Positions 1 through 12,500 of a stretch of 64,000 nt of DNA are shown here, one piece after another. Source of the stretch: Oreocharis arfaki (lineage: Eukaryota > Chordata > Aves > Passeriformes > Paramythiidae); assembly GCA_013398015.1 (NCBI GenBank), contig VZRR01011455.1:1-64000 (forward strand), read 5' to 3'. A program made the position numbers and the translations under genes. The number at the start of each line of letters is the position of its first letter. Positions within the stretch are counted from its first letter, which is position 1. The notes under the pieces are model-generated. The model was given only the letters and a program-made list of their open reading frames with translations. It searched no databases and was not told where the DNA came from.

Positions 1-1179
1 GAATGAATCATACCTTCAGGTGGAAATGAGAACTCTCAAAGTTGTTCTAAAAGTTGCGTTGACTGCTGGATTTTTGTTCTCCTTGGCCCAGCTGTAGTTA
101 AATGGTGTAAATTAACACTGGAAAGAGTAATGTCTTTGTATTAATAACTTCATTTTCATCAACCCCATTCCTATGGTGAGTATTGTTTTTGCAGCCATAA
201 TGATAAAAAACGAGTTGTAGCTGACAGGCTGAACTATAGAACACATAAAAGATAAATATGTCCAACATACCCACATTTCCATCCTGGGAGGGAAGTTAAA
301 CTGCTGGATGCTGCCCAAGTGATGTTTGCCTGCCACCACTCAGTTATACATGCAGTGTCCATGCCTCTGTTTACTCATTTTATTAACAATTAAACAAAAA
401 AAAATCTTTATATTAAGGAACAATTCTGCATTACAAAGTAGTTGCCAGAGACTGTTGTTCGGACTGTTTCCTAGCTCTTCAGCAGACCCTGCAAGGAACT
501 AACCTGGAACAACGGTGGTTTAGTATAAATCTTTTCCATATAAAACAGCAAGACATTCAGAGTCATTTTAACTTCCAGCTCCATGAACACTTCTTAAGTT
601 GTAACAAAAATAAATAGCAAGAATGAAGAATATGAGGATATATATGCATTGTGAGATCATCTCACTCCTCCTGAACACACATGGGTTCTGTGTTTACCTC
701 GTTGTAGTGGGACAATCAATAAGTGGAAATAAGCTATTTTATTTTACTTTCTGTTTGGAAGGCAAACTGATGTTTGAGGGAAGATCGGTTACACATTCCC
801 CCAGCTTCTCATTGCTCTTTCTTTGAATGTCTGCTTGCACTTGCATGTGCATTATGCATCTGGCAGCACCTCAGCCTTACGTGGCTTTAGCCTGAAGCCT
901 TCTGGTGGAACTGGGATCCTTGTTTGTGGTGCTAGCCCCAAGAAGATGATCATGTTGGACAAGCTGCTCCCTGGACCCGCCATAGCCACACTGCAACTGC
1001 AGCAGCTGGGAGAGGTCAGGAAAAGGCCAATTCTGGTTGTGTATTGCTGATTCCTGTCCTTTGGTCTATCCTGGGAGATGACCATGTTAGATTTTCCCTG
1101 CAGCTTTGTCTGTAACTGTACAACACCACACATGTGTCATCTTAATACAAAACTCGTTTAGCACGGTCCACCACCTACG

Positions 1180-1600
1180 TGCTGCCACCCAGCCCTGTTG
1201 TGTGACACCTCGAGCCTTGTCTGCTCCTGCCCAGCCTCCCTCTGGGCCCCTCCAGCTGCCCACCTATTGGGGACCTCATGTCACCCCCGTGGGGCCATCA
1301 GCCCCTGCTCCAACCACCCAGCACAAGGACCAACCTCCAACTCCCTACAGCCCTGCCCTTCCCAGCCAGGGGTGCCGCGGAGCTGGGCCCACCCAGTGGC
1401 TCACATCCCAGCCTCAGACAGCCACAAAGCCAGAGAGGTGCCTGGTGGAAAGGGCTGGGGCTTCCCTGGTGCCCCCAGCTGCTCTTGGCTGGGACAGAGG
1501 GTTGGACCTGGGCTGCCCAGCCTTGCTCTGCCACTCCTGCGGGGAGTTCCCACAATCCCAGCCCCACGGGAGCTGCCCTGCTCTTGCTGCACCCTGAGAT
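1180..1600. other. GC-rich, mostly CpG-poor patch
   Basis: A block of about 420 bases rich in C, G and CAG/CCC words stands out sharply from its AT-rich surroundings. All three plus frames and a minus frame stay open for 90-160 codons, which is what GC-rich DNA with few stops does by chance. The predicted peptides are low-complexity (proline, alanine, serine). No domain or splice-site pair was recognised. It could be a GC-rich repeat relic or an unrecognised exon. I treat the overlapping frames as non-coding. Confidence 0.35.
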
Positions 1601-3597
1601 GTGTAAGAATAGTCAACTGAGTGTACAAAATTAGTCCTGAGGTTTTAAAGGGCCATGACCATGCTGGGTGACTCATACATAAGTGATTTCTGACTGTGAA
1701 CATTAAGTTTCCTGGCAGACACCTCAGTGCTCTGCAGAGACACAGCTCTAACCAGGTTTCCTCTAAAATTTCAGCTATAAGAATTTGGATTCAATGTGCT
1801 GGGCACATGTCTTCTTTACAAATATTTGAAAGTGTAAAACACTGCCTACACCATTCAGAGCAGAAAAAATATATTGTTGAATCAATATATAAGTTATGCA
1901 GATTTGCTAATATATTTTAATCATGAACAGATCTGACTAAAAGCTTCCTTTTAACTCTGCAGGTAATTGAAGAATTTCACGAGAGAAGAACGACCTCTTA
2001 CTGTGTTTTTCCTTTGTTTCTGTTGGGAGGAAAGATTCAAATACTTCTTTCTAACTTTCCCAATCCTTTTTAGTCACTAACCCTTCAATCTAAGTGCAAT
2101 TATTTAAAACATTTTGGTGGAAATCCCTCTACAATCACAATGATTTATCAGAGCAGTTGCCTCACAGCTGAGAGGTCAATCTGCAGATACACTTGAGGAT
2201 GACAGTAATTAAAAAGCCCTTGACAAAATGTCATTCAAAAACAGGAGTTTGTTGCAAATATTTTGAATGTGGATTTAACACCTGCTGATAATCCCTGACA
2301 GTCAAATAAAATAAATGAAGACTGACTTTCTCCACAGAAAAGAACTTGATGGCAAAAAAACCCCAAAACCAGCGGAGCCTTGCTCCAAGGCCAGTCTTAA
2401 AAGAGGCAGGTATTTAGCCTCTAGAGCTGCGTGGTGGTCCTTGGATTTGTCGGGAGATCCCGTGTGAGACTCCATTAGTTCCCATTATAGTGTGGCTCGG
2501 TAACGTGCAAGCAAGACTGGCTCGAATTGAATTGTGACTGCACACCGATGTCACACAGACAGGTGAACAACAATGTACTGGTAATGAGTATCAGCTGCTC
2601 CTGGGCTGTGCTATACTAGTACAGGGATCTGAAAAGACTTTGAAAAGCCTTGCTAATTAACCTCATGTTAAAAAGACCTCTATAAATTCATGCAAAGCTG
2701 AGCTGGCAATTACAGTTTTAACAATGGAAAATCAGAGTAGTTCAGTTCCTCTACTCTTTCTGCTTTTCAGAGGTTTAACCATTTCAGAAAATACCACACT
2801 TGTGTTTTGCCCCATTCTCAAGCTGCAGTACATCCAAGTTATCCAAAAATCTTCACGCTACTCCAAGCTTTTTGCTTCTTTAACAACAGTTTCCTAAGTC
2901 CCAAAGGCTCAAGTTCCTTAACGTTTGCTCTTTAGAATGACATTTTCTTTCTTAGGCAGTAGTGCTTATAAAAGTAAACTAAGTTCTATTTTACCAGCAA
3001 CGTGAAGCAGAATCACCAGCTTTTTTTTTTTTGCACCCTTTTGCCAATTTATTTAGTCACTGGTTCCCTACTTAACACAATGCTGGGTCATTTTGATGAA
3101 CGTCTTTGAATTTTCTGCTTCAGGTGTAGGATACTCAAAGCAAGATTTTGTAATTCTGTGTTCAAATATTTCTTGTCTAGCTTTATTATTAAGTCAATTA
3201 CAAGACTATTATCTGCATATTTTTTCTACTTCTACTGACGTTCCTAAAATTAAACCAGTGAACTTACACCTATGCAAGACTAAAAAAATGGAGAGTGAAA
3301 CTGCTCTGGTGTTTTCTTGACTGAAAAAACCCCATTCTTCTAGGCATAAAGAAAAAAACCCATAACCTATACATATAATCATGCATATGCCCCACACAGA
3401 GTGATCTATTCTTCAGCTCTTCCTCTGAAAATGGTAGTCCCAGCAGAAGTGCCCAAACAACCTTAAAGGACACATTTAAAGGTAGATCAAATACCGCTCA
3501 CACTAAAATATAAGACTTCTGTCAGAAGCTTTTAGGAGAATCAGGAATATTTATTACTGGAAGTGCAAACCTGATATACAACACACACAAATAATGG

Positions 3598-3631
3598 AAA
3601 AAATAAAATAAAAAATAAAAATAAAATAAAA
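3598..3631. repeat. A-rich simple repeat, (AAAAT)-like
   Basis: Irregular tandem AAAAT and AAAAAT units form a run of A and T only. It has the look of a decayed poly-A or a pentanucleotide microsatellite. No retrocopy was recognised to its left. Confidence 0.7.
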
Positions 3632-4026
3632 GCACCGTTTGATGTTTTAAATAACTACTGCAATGATGTTGAGAGGAATAGAGTATGGGAGAAGAAAACT
3701 TTCCTTGAGTTTGGAGACATTTTATTTTGCGTAATGACGAGGTTTCTCTGGAGCTAAACCACTTCCTTTGTGGATTGAATGTTCCTTGGATGTAATGGGC
3801 CGTATTGTCCAAGTGTAGATATATTTATACTAGATTATTTGTAATGGACTATAATACTAATAGAAATAGCATAAAGATTTGGTGAAGAATACTTTAAAAA
3901 CATTTTAAATAGACTCTTTCATTGAAGTTGTAGGCACAGCAGTGTCGGATCCAGATTATTGTGCTCTAGTTTTGCTCACAAGTTTCCAACACAGACAAAA
4001 TTTCAAATACTTTGGCTTTGGGAAAA

Positions 4027-4046
4027 GGTCCCTAATGGTCCCTAAT
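4027..4046. repeat. 10-bp unit tandemly duplicated
   Basis: The word ggtccctaat occurs twice in perfect head-to-tail order. This is a small local slippage-type duplication with no apparent function. Confidence 0.8.
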
Positions 4047-5778
4047 TTTTATAAATTAGAAATGAGAACTAGATGTCGAAATATCTTTGAGGATAGGCAC
4101 CAAAACATTTAAGCATTTACTGCACATGACAGTATAAGCCAAAAGATGCCTAATGATAGCTATGAAAATGTAATTAGGCATTACTTCACAGAGTGCTTAA
4201 GTCTATGCATGAGGCACTGCTGATTGCCTTTGTAAATATGGTTATGAGTGCTGTAACTGAGAGGTTATTTTGTAACTTTTTAATAGAAGGGCCTTAATAC
4301 AGGATACATCATTGTGCAATAAATAATTCTTTTTGGCATTTATTTTTATTTAGTTTCAGTTACTAAAAGGTCTTTTCATTAAAGATTCAACATACATTTT
4401 TCTCCAGAATTAACTACACCAAAAATCAAATCTAAAGTAAACATTTCACAGCACTGCTTTATATGTAAAGCTTTCCAATAAATCTTCAATTTTACAAACA
4501 TCATAGCAGCAAAAAAAGGCAGAAAAAAAGGCATAACATGATCCATCACAAGCACATTTTCACGAGGAAGCCCATGACAAGATTTTTTATTGTTCACCAG
4601 CATTTGTGTTCCCAGGAGGTAAGCAGGTCACCAATTTAGTAAGTACTTATCAGCAAATAAGCTTTCAGGTTTTTCAGTGTATTTAGAGTGCTGACTTTCA
4701 GTTTTGCTTGAATAGATTATAAAACTAATTCTAAGATGAAACCCAAGCTTTTTAATCAACTGTGACAAAAGCCTATATGCAGTTTTGAATAGCACCTCTG
4801 AAAGATGGAAATAAACTACCTCTTTATTTTCAATACCAGTCGAAGCTCATTTTCCATTTACACCATGTGATTCCTGTTAGCTGAGGGAGTTGCCATAAAT
4901 TAGTTAGGGCAGATGAAGTTTGTAGCACAGCCATACTTCCTTTTTGCTTCAAAGCCATCGTTTTAAAACATAAATTTTCACAAGGAAGGCTTTTATGTAC
5001 TTTTCTGACTGTTTATTCATTTTGATTTATAGAGTAATTAAAAGATAATTTGAGAATCAAAATCCTACATAGCCAAAAAAATGGTTTTAATATAGGATAT
5101 GTCATTCACTGTGGTCAGATTGAACAATTTTTTTTTCAGGGGAGATAGTGTTTTGGTAGACTTTTACAAACAGCTCCCTTACTTAGCCTAATCAAGCTGT
5201 AGGAATAGTTCTGATACATCACAAATGGCCTGGCAGAGCCAAAATGTAACATGACCTCCTGGAAGAGGTATGCATGGTTTTGTAGGATTTAAAAAGATTT
5301 TAATCCAAAATGTTAAATGTTCTCCTAAAGTTTTAGACCTTTCTTGCCAAGGAATACAATTACCAGCCTGAAAGGTAGGACATCTTCCCACAAAATCTTT
5401 TGGTCCTACTTTAATATTTATTAGGTTGTTTATATTAATGAAAATGGTGGAAAAACTCTAATTTTGAACAAGCAAATGCTTGTTTCAGCTTGTAGTTGAC
5501 AGTAAGCAGCTGCCTCAACATGACTAGCAATAACTCTGCCTTTAAACATGCATCTAAAAAAAGATCAGTATATTTAAGTGGAATCAAAGCATACAGATGC
5601 CTTTAAGGATAGATAATCCATCACCCAGAACTTCCAGCCTCAGACTCTGATCGTGTTTGAGAGTCTATTATTAAGTCAATAATTTGCTGAAATGGTCTTT
5701 TAATAATTGTCACTTATCCCATTAAAATACATTGTTCATCTTAAAATGTAATTTCTAACTGAAGGCTTCCCTAGTATT

Positions 5779-5975
5779 TTAATTAACAAACCTGAGCTTT
5801 TGACAAAAAACTAACCAAATAATTCCAACAGCATACATTAAAAACACAGCATAAGATTTTCCACAAGTGACTATAAACTGAGTGAAACTTGCTTTCTGGG
5901 ACAAGAATTGACCAGCAAGATTTGCCAGCTCTTGTTTAGCATCATCCATCCTCACCATACTCTCTTCATCCTTAA
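5779..5975 (-). other. Possible coding relic or terminal exon with a C-terminal hydrophobic segment
   Basis: On the minus strand about 65 codons are open. They run from a charged, helix-like stretch (around DDAKQELANLAGQFLSQ) into a hydrophobic segment of about 20 residues and a short basic tail before the stop. That layout fits a tail-anchored protein's last exon. A weak acceptor-like 'ttgttacttaag' precedes the GATGAAGAG start. The longer frame upstream of it is only read-through of a CA/TA-rich microsatellite. I cannot name a family, and chance remains quite likely. Confidence 0.13.
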
Positions 5976-6785
5976 GTAACAATGCACATTCTACATGAAC
6001 ATGTATATACACATATAAGTACATGCACACATATGCACACACACCTATGCACCCTAGAGAATGACTTTAAAAATTACTTGTCAAACATTCACTATCAAAA
6101 CCAGTCAATTCCTCTTGTTGCTTGTTTTGTGGATATTTTTCTTCTTTTAAGCACACAATATGTTACTAAGGTTTGGGAATGGTAGTTTCCACTGAGGTTT
6201 AAAGAAGTGACACATTGCAAAATTCACAGAGTGTGTTGAATGCAGGTTTTGCAGTGCTACAGACACCAGTGTGATCTTCTCAGGGTTCTCCTCTGCATCC
6301 GGGCTTACAAACACACATGTATTGCTGCTGAAATCAGGGAGAACTTTAGATGCAGAGATTCTATGATTCTGTGTGATTAGAGAGTGTCACAAATCAATCT
6401 CTTCACTATTTGGTTTTTGTGTGATGAAGACATTTACTGTGACATTTAGGGTCCTCGGCAGAAAACCCTCTTCATGAATAGAATAATTGTTCTGGGAAAG
6501 AGGTACACAAAACCTTCTTTTACCCCTGATTAACATGATGGAATAACTTTATCAAAAGAATGTAATATATGTTGCTCTAGAGTCTTACCTTGATTTGGAC
6601 TTCACGAGTTTAAATACTTCAGAAAGTTTTGTGATTAGATTAGCTTCCTCGAGACCAGATCTGTCTCAAGCAATTCCTGTTTGTGGGGAAGCACGACCCA
6701 TAAGCAGAATGATAATAATTGTAATGCAGGGAAAGCAGGGAATTCTTGCTGCAGACTCTCTGAACTCAACCAACAGCAGTGCTGC

Positions 6786-6847
6786 AAACACACGCGCGTG
6801 TGTGTGTAGATATAGATATCTATATATATATATAGGTACATATATAC
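6786..6847. repeat. Alternating purine-pyrimidine microsatellite with perfect palindromes
   Basis: The segment moves from (CA)n through (CG)n to (TG)n and then into GATA/TA repeats. Positions 6788-6803 are a perfect 16-bp palindrome centred on CGCGCG, followed by a second self-complementary AGATATCT core and a run of TA. Such sequence can adopt Z-DNA or a cruciform. It is also a likely length-polymorphic marker. The small frames crossing it on both strands are not genes. Confidence 0.8.
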
Positions 6848-9303
6848 AGGTGTAACAGGTAGTGTTTGCAGAACTGGGATGCAGATTTTTTACTTAGCTC
6901 CAAAACATGAGGTACTGAACACTAAGGGACTACGCCTGCTCATAAAGTCAATCAAATCTGTTAAGACTTCTAGCAATGATGTTCTGCATAGAGTCTTGCT
7001 GGGTCTCCAAAACAAACTAGGACAGATTCAGCATTTAGTTAAGATAGTGTTCTTCCTCTTGTCAAATCACAGGAATGAGATTTTGGCTACTGATAGAGGC
7101 AGTCTGGAGTGACAAGTGCCAGTCATGAAATTTTTGTCTCTGTCCTGCTTGCCTTCCTTGTACATTGCTGTGATGGAAGAACAGTGATCACAACTTGGCC
7201 AAAACGAGGTTAAATTATCTTCCCTCCATTTTGGCCTCAGGAACAGACAGAAGATGAGCTGGAATAAGAAGAGGGAAGCAGCTATACTGTCTCCCCACAT
7301 GGGTTTTAAAGACAGAGCAGACAACGTATGGGAGGCTTTGGATCAGCTGTTGAGAAGTGCATGAATCCCATTTTAAATTCTGCAATGCTGTGCATGTAAT
7401 GGGGGAGGGGAAGGCGTGCGGGAACTGTCACCTTCCCAAAGCACCAGAATGCAAAAAGCAAGTCAGCTTAAAAAGGAGAGGCAGAGGCCGAGAGATCAAG
7501 ACATAGGGAGACAGACACAAATTACCAAATGTCTGGATTGCTGTGGGACTGGGAGAATCTAGCTGATAGCCTGGGAAAAACTTGGCAGTGGGCGATAACA
7601 GGGTACTAAACAGAACAGTAAGATTGGAGGAGAAACTACAGGCTCTCCTCACTAGCTGGTGTAACCCAGCCTGAAATTTGATCTCAGACAGGTTTTCTAG
7701 CAAGAAACCCTGTGGTGGGAGCCAAAATTGCATCACTGGAAGTTTGTGAGAGTTGGCACACACCAAGGGCAACCAGAGGGAACTTTAAATGGGAATGTGG
7801 ACAAAGAAATATGATATCTCTCCACTGAATAATCCAAGGACAATTTCATGCGTTTTCTCAGTAATGCTTTTTTATTATTTAAGGCTGGCAATACTTCATT
7901 CTTTTCCCACTCATTTTGTTGAAACAAGAAACACCGATCATCACAAACAAACCTTAAAAATACTTTTGGAAATACCAGATTATGAAAAAACTCCACATCT
8001 ACTCAATCTCTTAATACTCTTTATGAACAACAGGAGGGCAGAACCCAGCCACGAGACACCTCCTGTGTGGATGGTGTGTCCCACTGCTTCACATGGGGAC
8101 AAGCCTTTTTCCTCAGAATCTACCACCACACGCCTTCCTGCCTGTAAATAGTTTTGCTCTAATTGTTCATTGTCTCTGACCTGGTTTTCTTACCTAGTTT
8201 TATTCTGTTTGACTCTGTTATCTTCAAAAGAGTACATTTCTTCTGATATACTCTGGAACACATGAAGAGATGCAAGTCCTTTATCAACGCAAATACAAGT
8301 GAAGGCAGACATCCTTTCTACAGTTTATCCTTAATTTCCTGTCCCTCTGTATCTGTTTATGAATTATCTATGAATTGGTGTTAAAGCTGAGGAGCAGCTA
8401 GGCTAAATTTGTATTAAATACACTACATTGTTGTACTATAAACTAGCAAAACCAGGTGATTATCTGCTTGTCTGTATTTTAAGGCGCAGTTTTTAAGAGC
8501 TTGGATTTCTCTTGCAAGGAGAGCTGGTGTTTAAATACATCCAAGAACATTTATTTCCTGTGCCTGGTTACTTTCCCCATGAGGTGATGCAATCTGCTTG
8601 GGGGCCTGAAGACATGAGGGAAACAGCATAAAAGGCAAGTCCTGAAAGCTGGTGTGGAGAGAAAATTGAGGGGAAAGGAATAATGGTGGGCTGGAGGCAG
8701 CCATCCAAATTGACACTTAATGGAAGGGTGCAAGGAAGCAACGCCAGCGGGAAGCGTTTTGTCCCTTGACTGCAGTGAAAGGGGACAAAGATGCGCCTTT
8801 CCTGTATTAAACACAAGAGGAAATGTTTTCCCGTGTCCCATTTTCCTGAAAACGGATGAAGGATTTGACCAGCCTGCAGGTACCAATAGGCTGCCCCTCG
8901 GGTGGCTTTGGAGCGGTGCCACTGGACGAGGTATTCAGGACCTTCGCTCCTCCGAGGATGAATTACAAAGGAGGGGGAAGAAGACAAACTCTAGCGCGTT
9001 TGTCCTTTGATCCCTGCGGGCAGGGCTGGCACGGGCTGTGCCCGGGCTCGGAAGGGCTGCGGGGCACGGGCAGCTCCGGCGGCACAGCCCAGGCACCCCC
9101 AGCTACCCTGACCCCTCTGCCGGGGCAGCGAGGGCTGCTCGGGGCCGCAGCGACGTGCGGCTGAGTGGATAATCCCCCAGAAAAGTTGGAACCCCGCCGC
9201 TGCCAGGGACAGGGCGGCTCCGTCCCGTCCGCGCCCCCGCTGCCGCAGGCGGTGCTGCCCCGTGGGGGCCATTGCTCGCTAATTGCGCCTCCGCATCGAC
9301 CGC

Positions 9304-9315
9304 GGGGGCGGGGGG
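9304..9315 (+). promoter_or_regulatory. GC box (Sp/KLF-type site)
   Basis: A GGGGGCGGGGGG core lies about 125 bases upstream of the proposed initiation codon, inside the CpG island. This is the expected context for an Sp1/KLF site in a TATA-less promoter. The match is by motif only. Confidence 0.6.
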
Positions 9316-9437
9316 CCGGAGCCGCCGCCCCGGCGCTATTTCAGGGCGGGCGGCGCCGCGCCACACCTGGCCTGGCCCGGGCCGGCCCGGGTCCCTCCGC
9401 CCTTGCTTCCCCCGCTTCCCTCCGCAGCTCCTCGGGC

Positions 9438-9522
9438 ATGGCCGAGCCGGGACGCCTCGGCCCCGCTGCCGGGGGCGAAGCGGCCGCCGATGAGTTCCGC
9501 GATGTCATCCGCAGCCGCTCGG
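9438..9522 (+). CDS. First coding exon of an unidentified gene (28 codons plus 1 nt)
   Basis: The ATG at 9438 has G at -3 and G at +4, a strong Kozak context, and is preceded by GC-rich 5' UTR-like sequence. It opens an alanine/glycine-rich N-terminus (MAEPGRLGPAAGGEAAA) followed by an acidic-to-basic stretch (DEFRDVIRSRS). The frame meets GGGTAGGCAC, giving a donor at 9523-9524 and a phase-1 intron. The in-frame extension past the donor quickly becomes proline/serine-rich island sequence, so splicing here is more sensible than reading through to 9662. There is no signal peptide or recognisable domain in 28 residues. I do not recognise the protein. The exon's location in the island is the main support. 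Confidence 0.55.
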
Positions 9523-12500
9523 GTAGGCACCGCTCCGCGCTCCCTCCTCCCGGGCCGGGCGGGGGTCCCTCCGCAGCCGAGCGCAGCCCCAGCGCGGGCA
9601 GGGCGATCCAGCGCTCGGGAGTTTTATTTATCAGTGCTTTGCGAAATTATTCTTTTTATTAGCTCAACTTTTCCTTTCGCTGTGCGGCGTGGAAGGGGTT
9701 CTCCCGCCGGCTCGCCGGGCGAATCGCGCATCTCGGCGTGACGGGCGCGACGCTCGTGTCCGAGTCCGTGTCCCGACAAATGAGTGCCGCCTGTCGCCGT
9801 GCGGGTCCCCCCTGGGGTGTCCCCTACCTTGGGCTGTGCTTGTGCTGGCGGGCCGGCCGTTAAAGCTGTAAATGTGAACAGCTGTAACGCTCCCCCAGAA
9901 GATAAAGTTTCAGATGCCTGGGCTTGGTGGTTTTTTTTTTTTTTTTATTTCCTGGAGAGAAACGAAATCCGTGGTAGTAGACCATTCAGCATTTACTCAT
10001 TTACAGTGCAAGTGCATGTGGCGCTACAAGGTAAATTAACTCTTCTCGAGGCTCTATGTGCTTGCCCAGTAAACAAGCCTTAAAATAGTGATGTCCTTAG
10101 TAAAATGACTTCTGAAAATGGTCTCTCTTGTACTTGTGAAAAACAGCAACAAAACACTTGTCATGCATTATGGACAAATTAGGGCTGGTATGGAAATTTT
10201 GATCTTGAAGTGTTTGGGTGGTAGTAAGTAGAACTTACGTTTTCTGTGATAAATTTCGTGACTGTTGCTTTTACTCTGGTAGTGTAAGGACACGCTTGCA
10301 GCAGTATTTGGTGCTTTCCCGCTGAAGTCTCAGTGATGCAGTTCCTGAAGATCTCTTGTTTTTTCTAATGTTACCAGCCTATTGCTTCTTCTCATAATAA
10401 TTGCTTCTCCTTCAATTTGGCATTAAAAGGATGGGTATTGCCCATGGGAGTAGGAAATGGTGAAGAGTTAGGTGGCTGTTTGTTTTTTTTCCCCAAAGGC
10501 CTACTTTTGGGCTTCTGTGTTGTGTCTTTTAACTGGGTTTCTGCACCATGAGAATGTGAAAGAAAGAAGTGTCTATGCTATTCCTGGTTCTGCTGGTTGT
10601 GTTACCTCTTATAGCAGCACATGTTCCCTGTTCCATACTTGGGTCACTTAACAGTTTAGGGGATGTGACATGCAGACTGAGTGCAGCACAGAGAAAAGCC
10701 CCCTTCACTTAAAGGCTTGTCCTGTTAGTGTATAATGAAGTATTTGGGCAGTTGCTGACTGGAGATGAGAGGAATTGAAGATTAAAAAAAAAAAATCTTC
10801 AGGTCCATGCAATTTTCAGTAACTTTGCTTCCAGATGCTTACAACTCTGGACTGAGTGCTTTCTTCCCACATTTTTTTTCCTATAGCTAGTAATTACTCT
10901 CCATGTTCAGTTTGATTTCCCACTTTAAAAATTCATAATTGAGAACAGACGCTCTCTGAAAAGCTAGACAGGAAATGTTACCTATGCATTTCCTAATTAT
11001 ACCTTATAATCCCTGTTTCACTTGGAAAGTCTGTTTCCAGATCAACTTCAGTGGCAGTATGTTAGTTGTATCATAGTAAGTGTAAGTTCTCAAATGGCTC
11101 TAAAACGTTTTTCAAGTTTCCTGCTATAAAGTAGTATTAGGATTTAGATGTCAGTAGTAGATATAGAGCAAACATTTGTGCTTCTTAATTGGGCACGATT
11201 CCCTGGTGTATTATCTATGGTGAATAAGAAACAATCAGTTTAAGAATCATAGAATTGCCCCAGATGTTTATAAGCCTGGAGAGATAAGGAAATTCAATTT
11301 CCATGGTAATATTCATCACAGGTATACTTTTTTTTGGTGATACACCCCACAGTGATCTCTTACTCTGCTTATCTTCTGTTGTTATTATCTGCTTTTGAAA
11401 TGCATTGCTTAAAATCTGACTGTGGCTTTGGGAAGCAGTAATGAACAACAAATTAACACAGCTGTTGGCACAAGCAGACTGAGAAGAACTTGGTGAGATG
11501 GTGTTTACAAGCCTCATGGTGGGTTCATTTGAGATTGGGGTTTTTCTGTGACTTATGACCTAGGTAAGGCATTTCTGGAGTTGGGATTCTGGGTTTGTTT
11601 GGACATGCATTCTTGAACAACTTTTGGTTGGGAGTCTTAGAGCTTCTCAAGAGTGAAATGCTGGCACAGCATAATCATAAACACACCTTAACTCTGTAGT
11701 GATGGTGAGGAGACTGAATTGTTCTCAGGAAGCATTTTCTAGGCCTGCCAAAAAGATTTTTGGGACTCAGTAAGGAAGATCTGGGTGACTGAAAATTAAG
11801 ACAGCGTAACAAGCTCATGGAGATTTAGGGCATCAGGTACTGGAGGAGCTTTCAAAGAGATTGTATCCCACTTGTTTTGCACTGTGTTTATATTAATTTC
11901 ATGCTTCAGGGGTCTGCTGGTTTCTGACAGCACCTGGATAGGACGTTTGACCTTTGGCAGGTGCAGGTCTTGTCTTCCCGTGAAACCAGAGAAAAGATAG
12001 GGTAGAGTATGTTGCTGTATTTGCCATATAAACATATTCCATACTTCCAGATTTAAGGTCATATTCAAAAGCTCAGAGCACCAATATTTGATTAAGATAA
12101 ATGGCTGATGCAGATAGCATTAATTTGGGCATCCTGCTGTCAGTTCTAAGTAAAAAAATTGAAAAAAGTTATGAAGATTCACTTTCTGTAAGGACAAAAT
12201 TTTCAAGTTTGTTAGCACAATTTACAGGAAAGCAGGCTCTGTCAAATATTCTTTCTGTACAAATTTTATTGATCAAGTGATTTCTTGCAGTATATTACAG
12301 CACACAAAAAGAATAGCACTAGCAGTAAAACACCTACTAAATTGTTTAAAACACACAAAACAGTTGTATTGCAGAAGTTACCGTCAGGGAATTGTAGCAA
12401 AATTGGGTTTTCCTTGTTGCATCTCTGTGGGGATAATTTCGAGCTCTGACACTAATTCATCATTTTTCAGTCATACAGAATGGCTTGAGTTGCCCGAGCT

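Larger units (their letters stand above)
1..8984. other. AT-rich upstream flank without a confident gene
   Basis: This stretch is low in G+C and rich in stop codons in all frames. The frames that exist are mostly 60-120 codons, overlap on both strands and resemble no family I know. It contains simple repeats, a GC-rich patch and one possible minus-strand coding relic, each listed separately. A short 'attctatgattctgtg' string near 6360 resembles the terminal repeat of a CR1 3' end, but nothing recognisable precedes it. The region is probably intergenic. Distal 3' UTR or intron of a neighbouring gene cannot be excluded. Confidence 0.5.
8985..9860 (+). promoter_or_regulatory. CpG island promoter
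   Basis: Across about 0.9 kb the G+C and CpG density rise steeply above the AT-rich background, which is the hallmark of an unmethylated vertebrate promoter. There is no obvious TATA box. A GC box, a CCAAT-type word just upstream at about 8883, and a well-placed ATG with a splice donor all lie inside or next to it. The island should drive the plus-strand gene that starts at 9438. A divergent minus-strand transcript is possible, but I found no convincing minus-strand first exon. Long frames within the island on both strands reflect high G+C only. Confidence 0.85.

Noticed and set aside
1106..1703. Several overlapping frames of 90-160 codons
   Set aside because: Open on both strands because of GC-rich, stop-poor composition; peptides are low-complexity.
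5982..6185. 67-codon frame rich in His and Thr
   Set aside because: Read-through of a CA/TA-rich microsatellite.
8991..9530. Minus-strand frames in the CpG island
   Set aside because: Pro/Gly/Ala/Arg low-complexity shadows with no convincing start context or donor.
9165..9662. 165-codon plus-strand frame through the CpG island as one protein
   Set aside because: Only the part from ATG 9438 to the donor at 9522 has good context. The rest is 5' UTR or intron read-through in stop-poor GC-rich DNA.
12284..12440. Open stretch after gatttcttgcag
   Set aside because: The frame compatible with exon 1 hits a stop at once, and the open frame has no donor.
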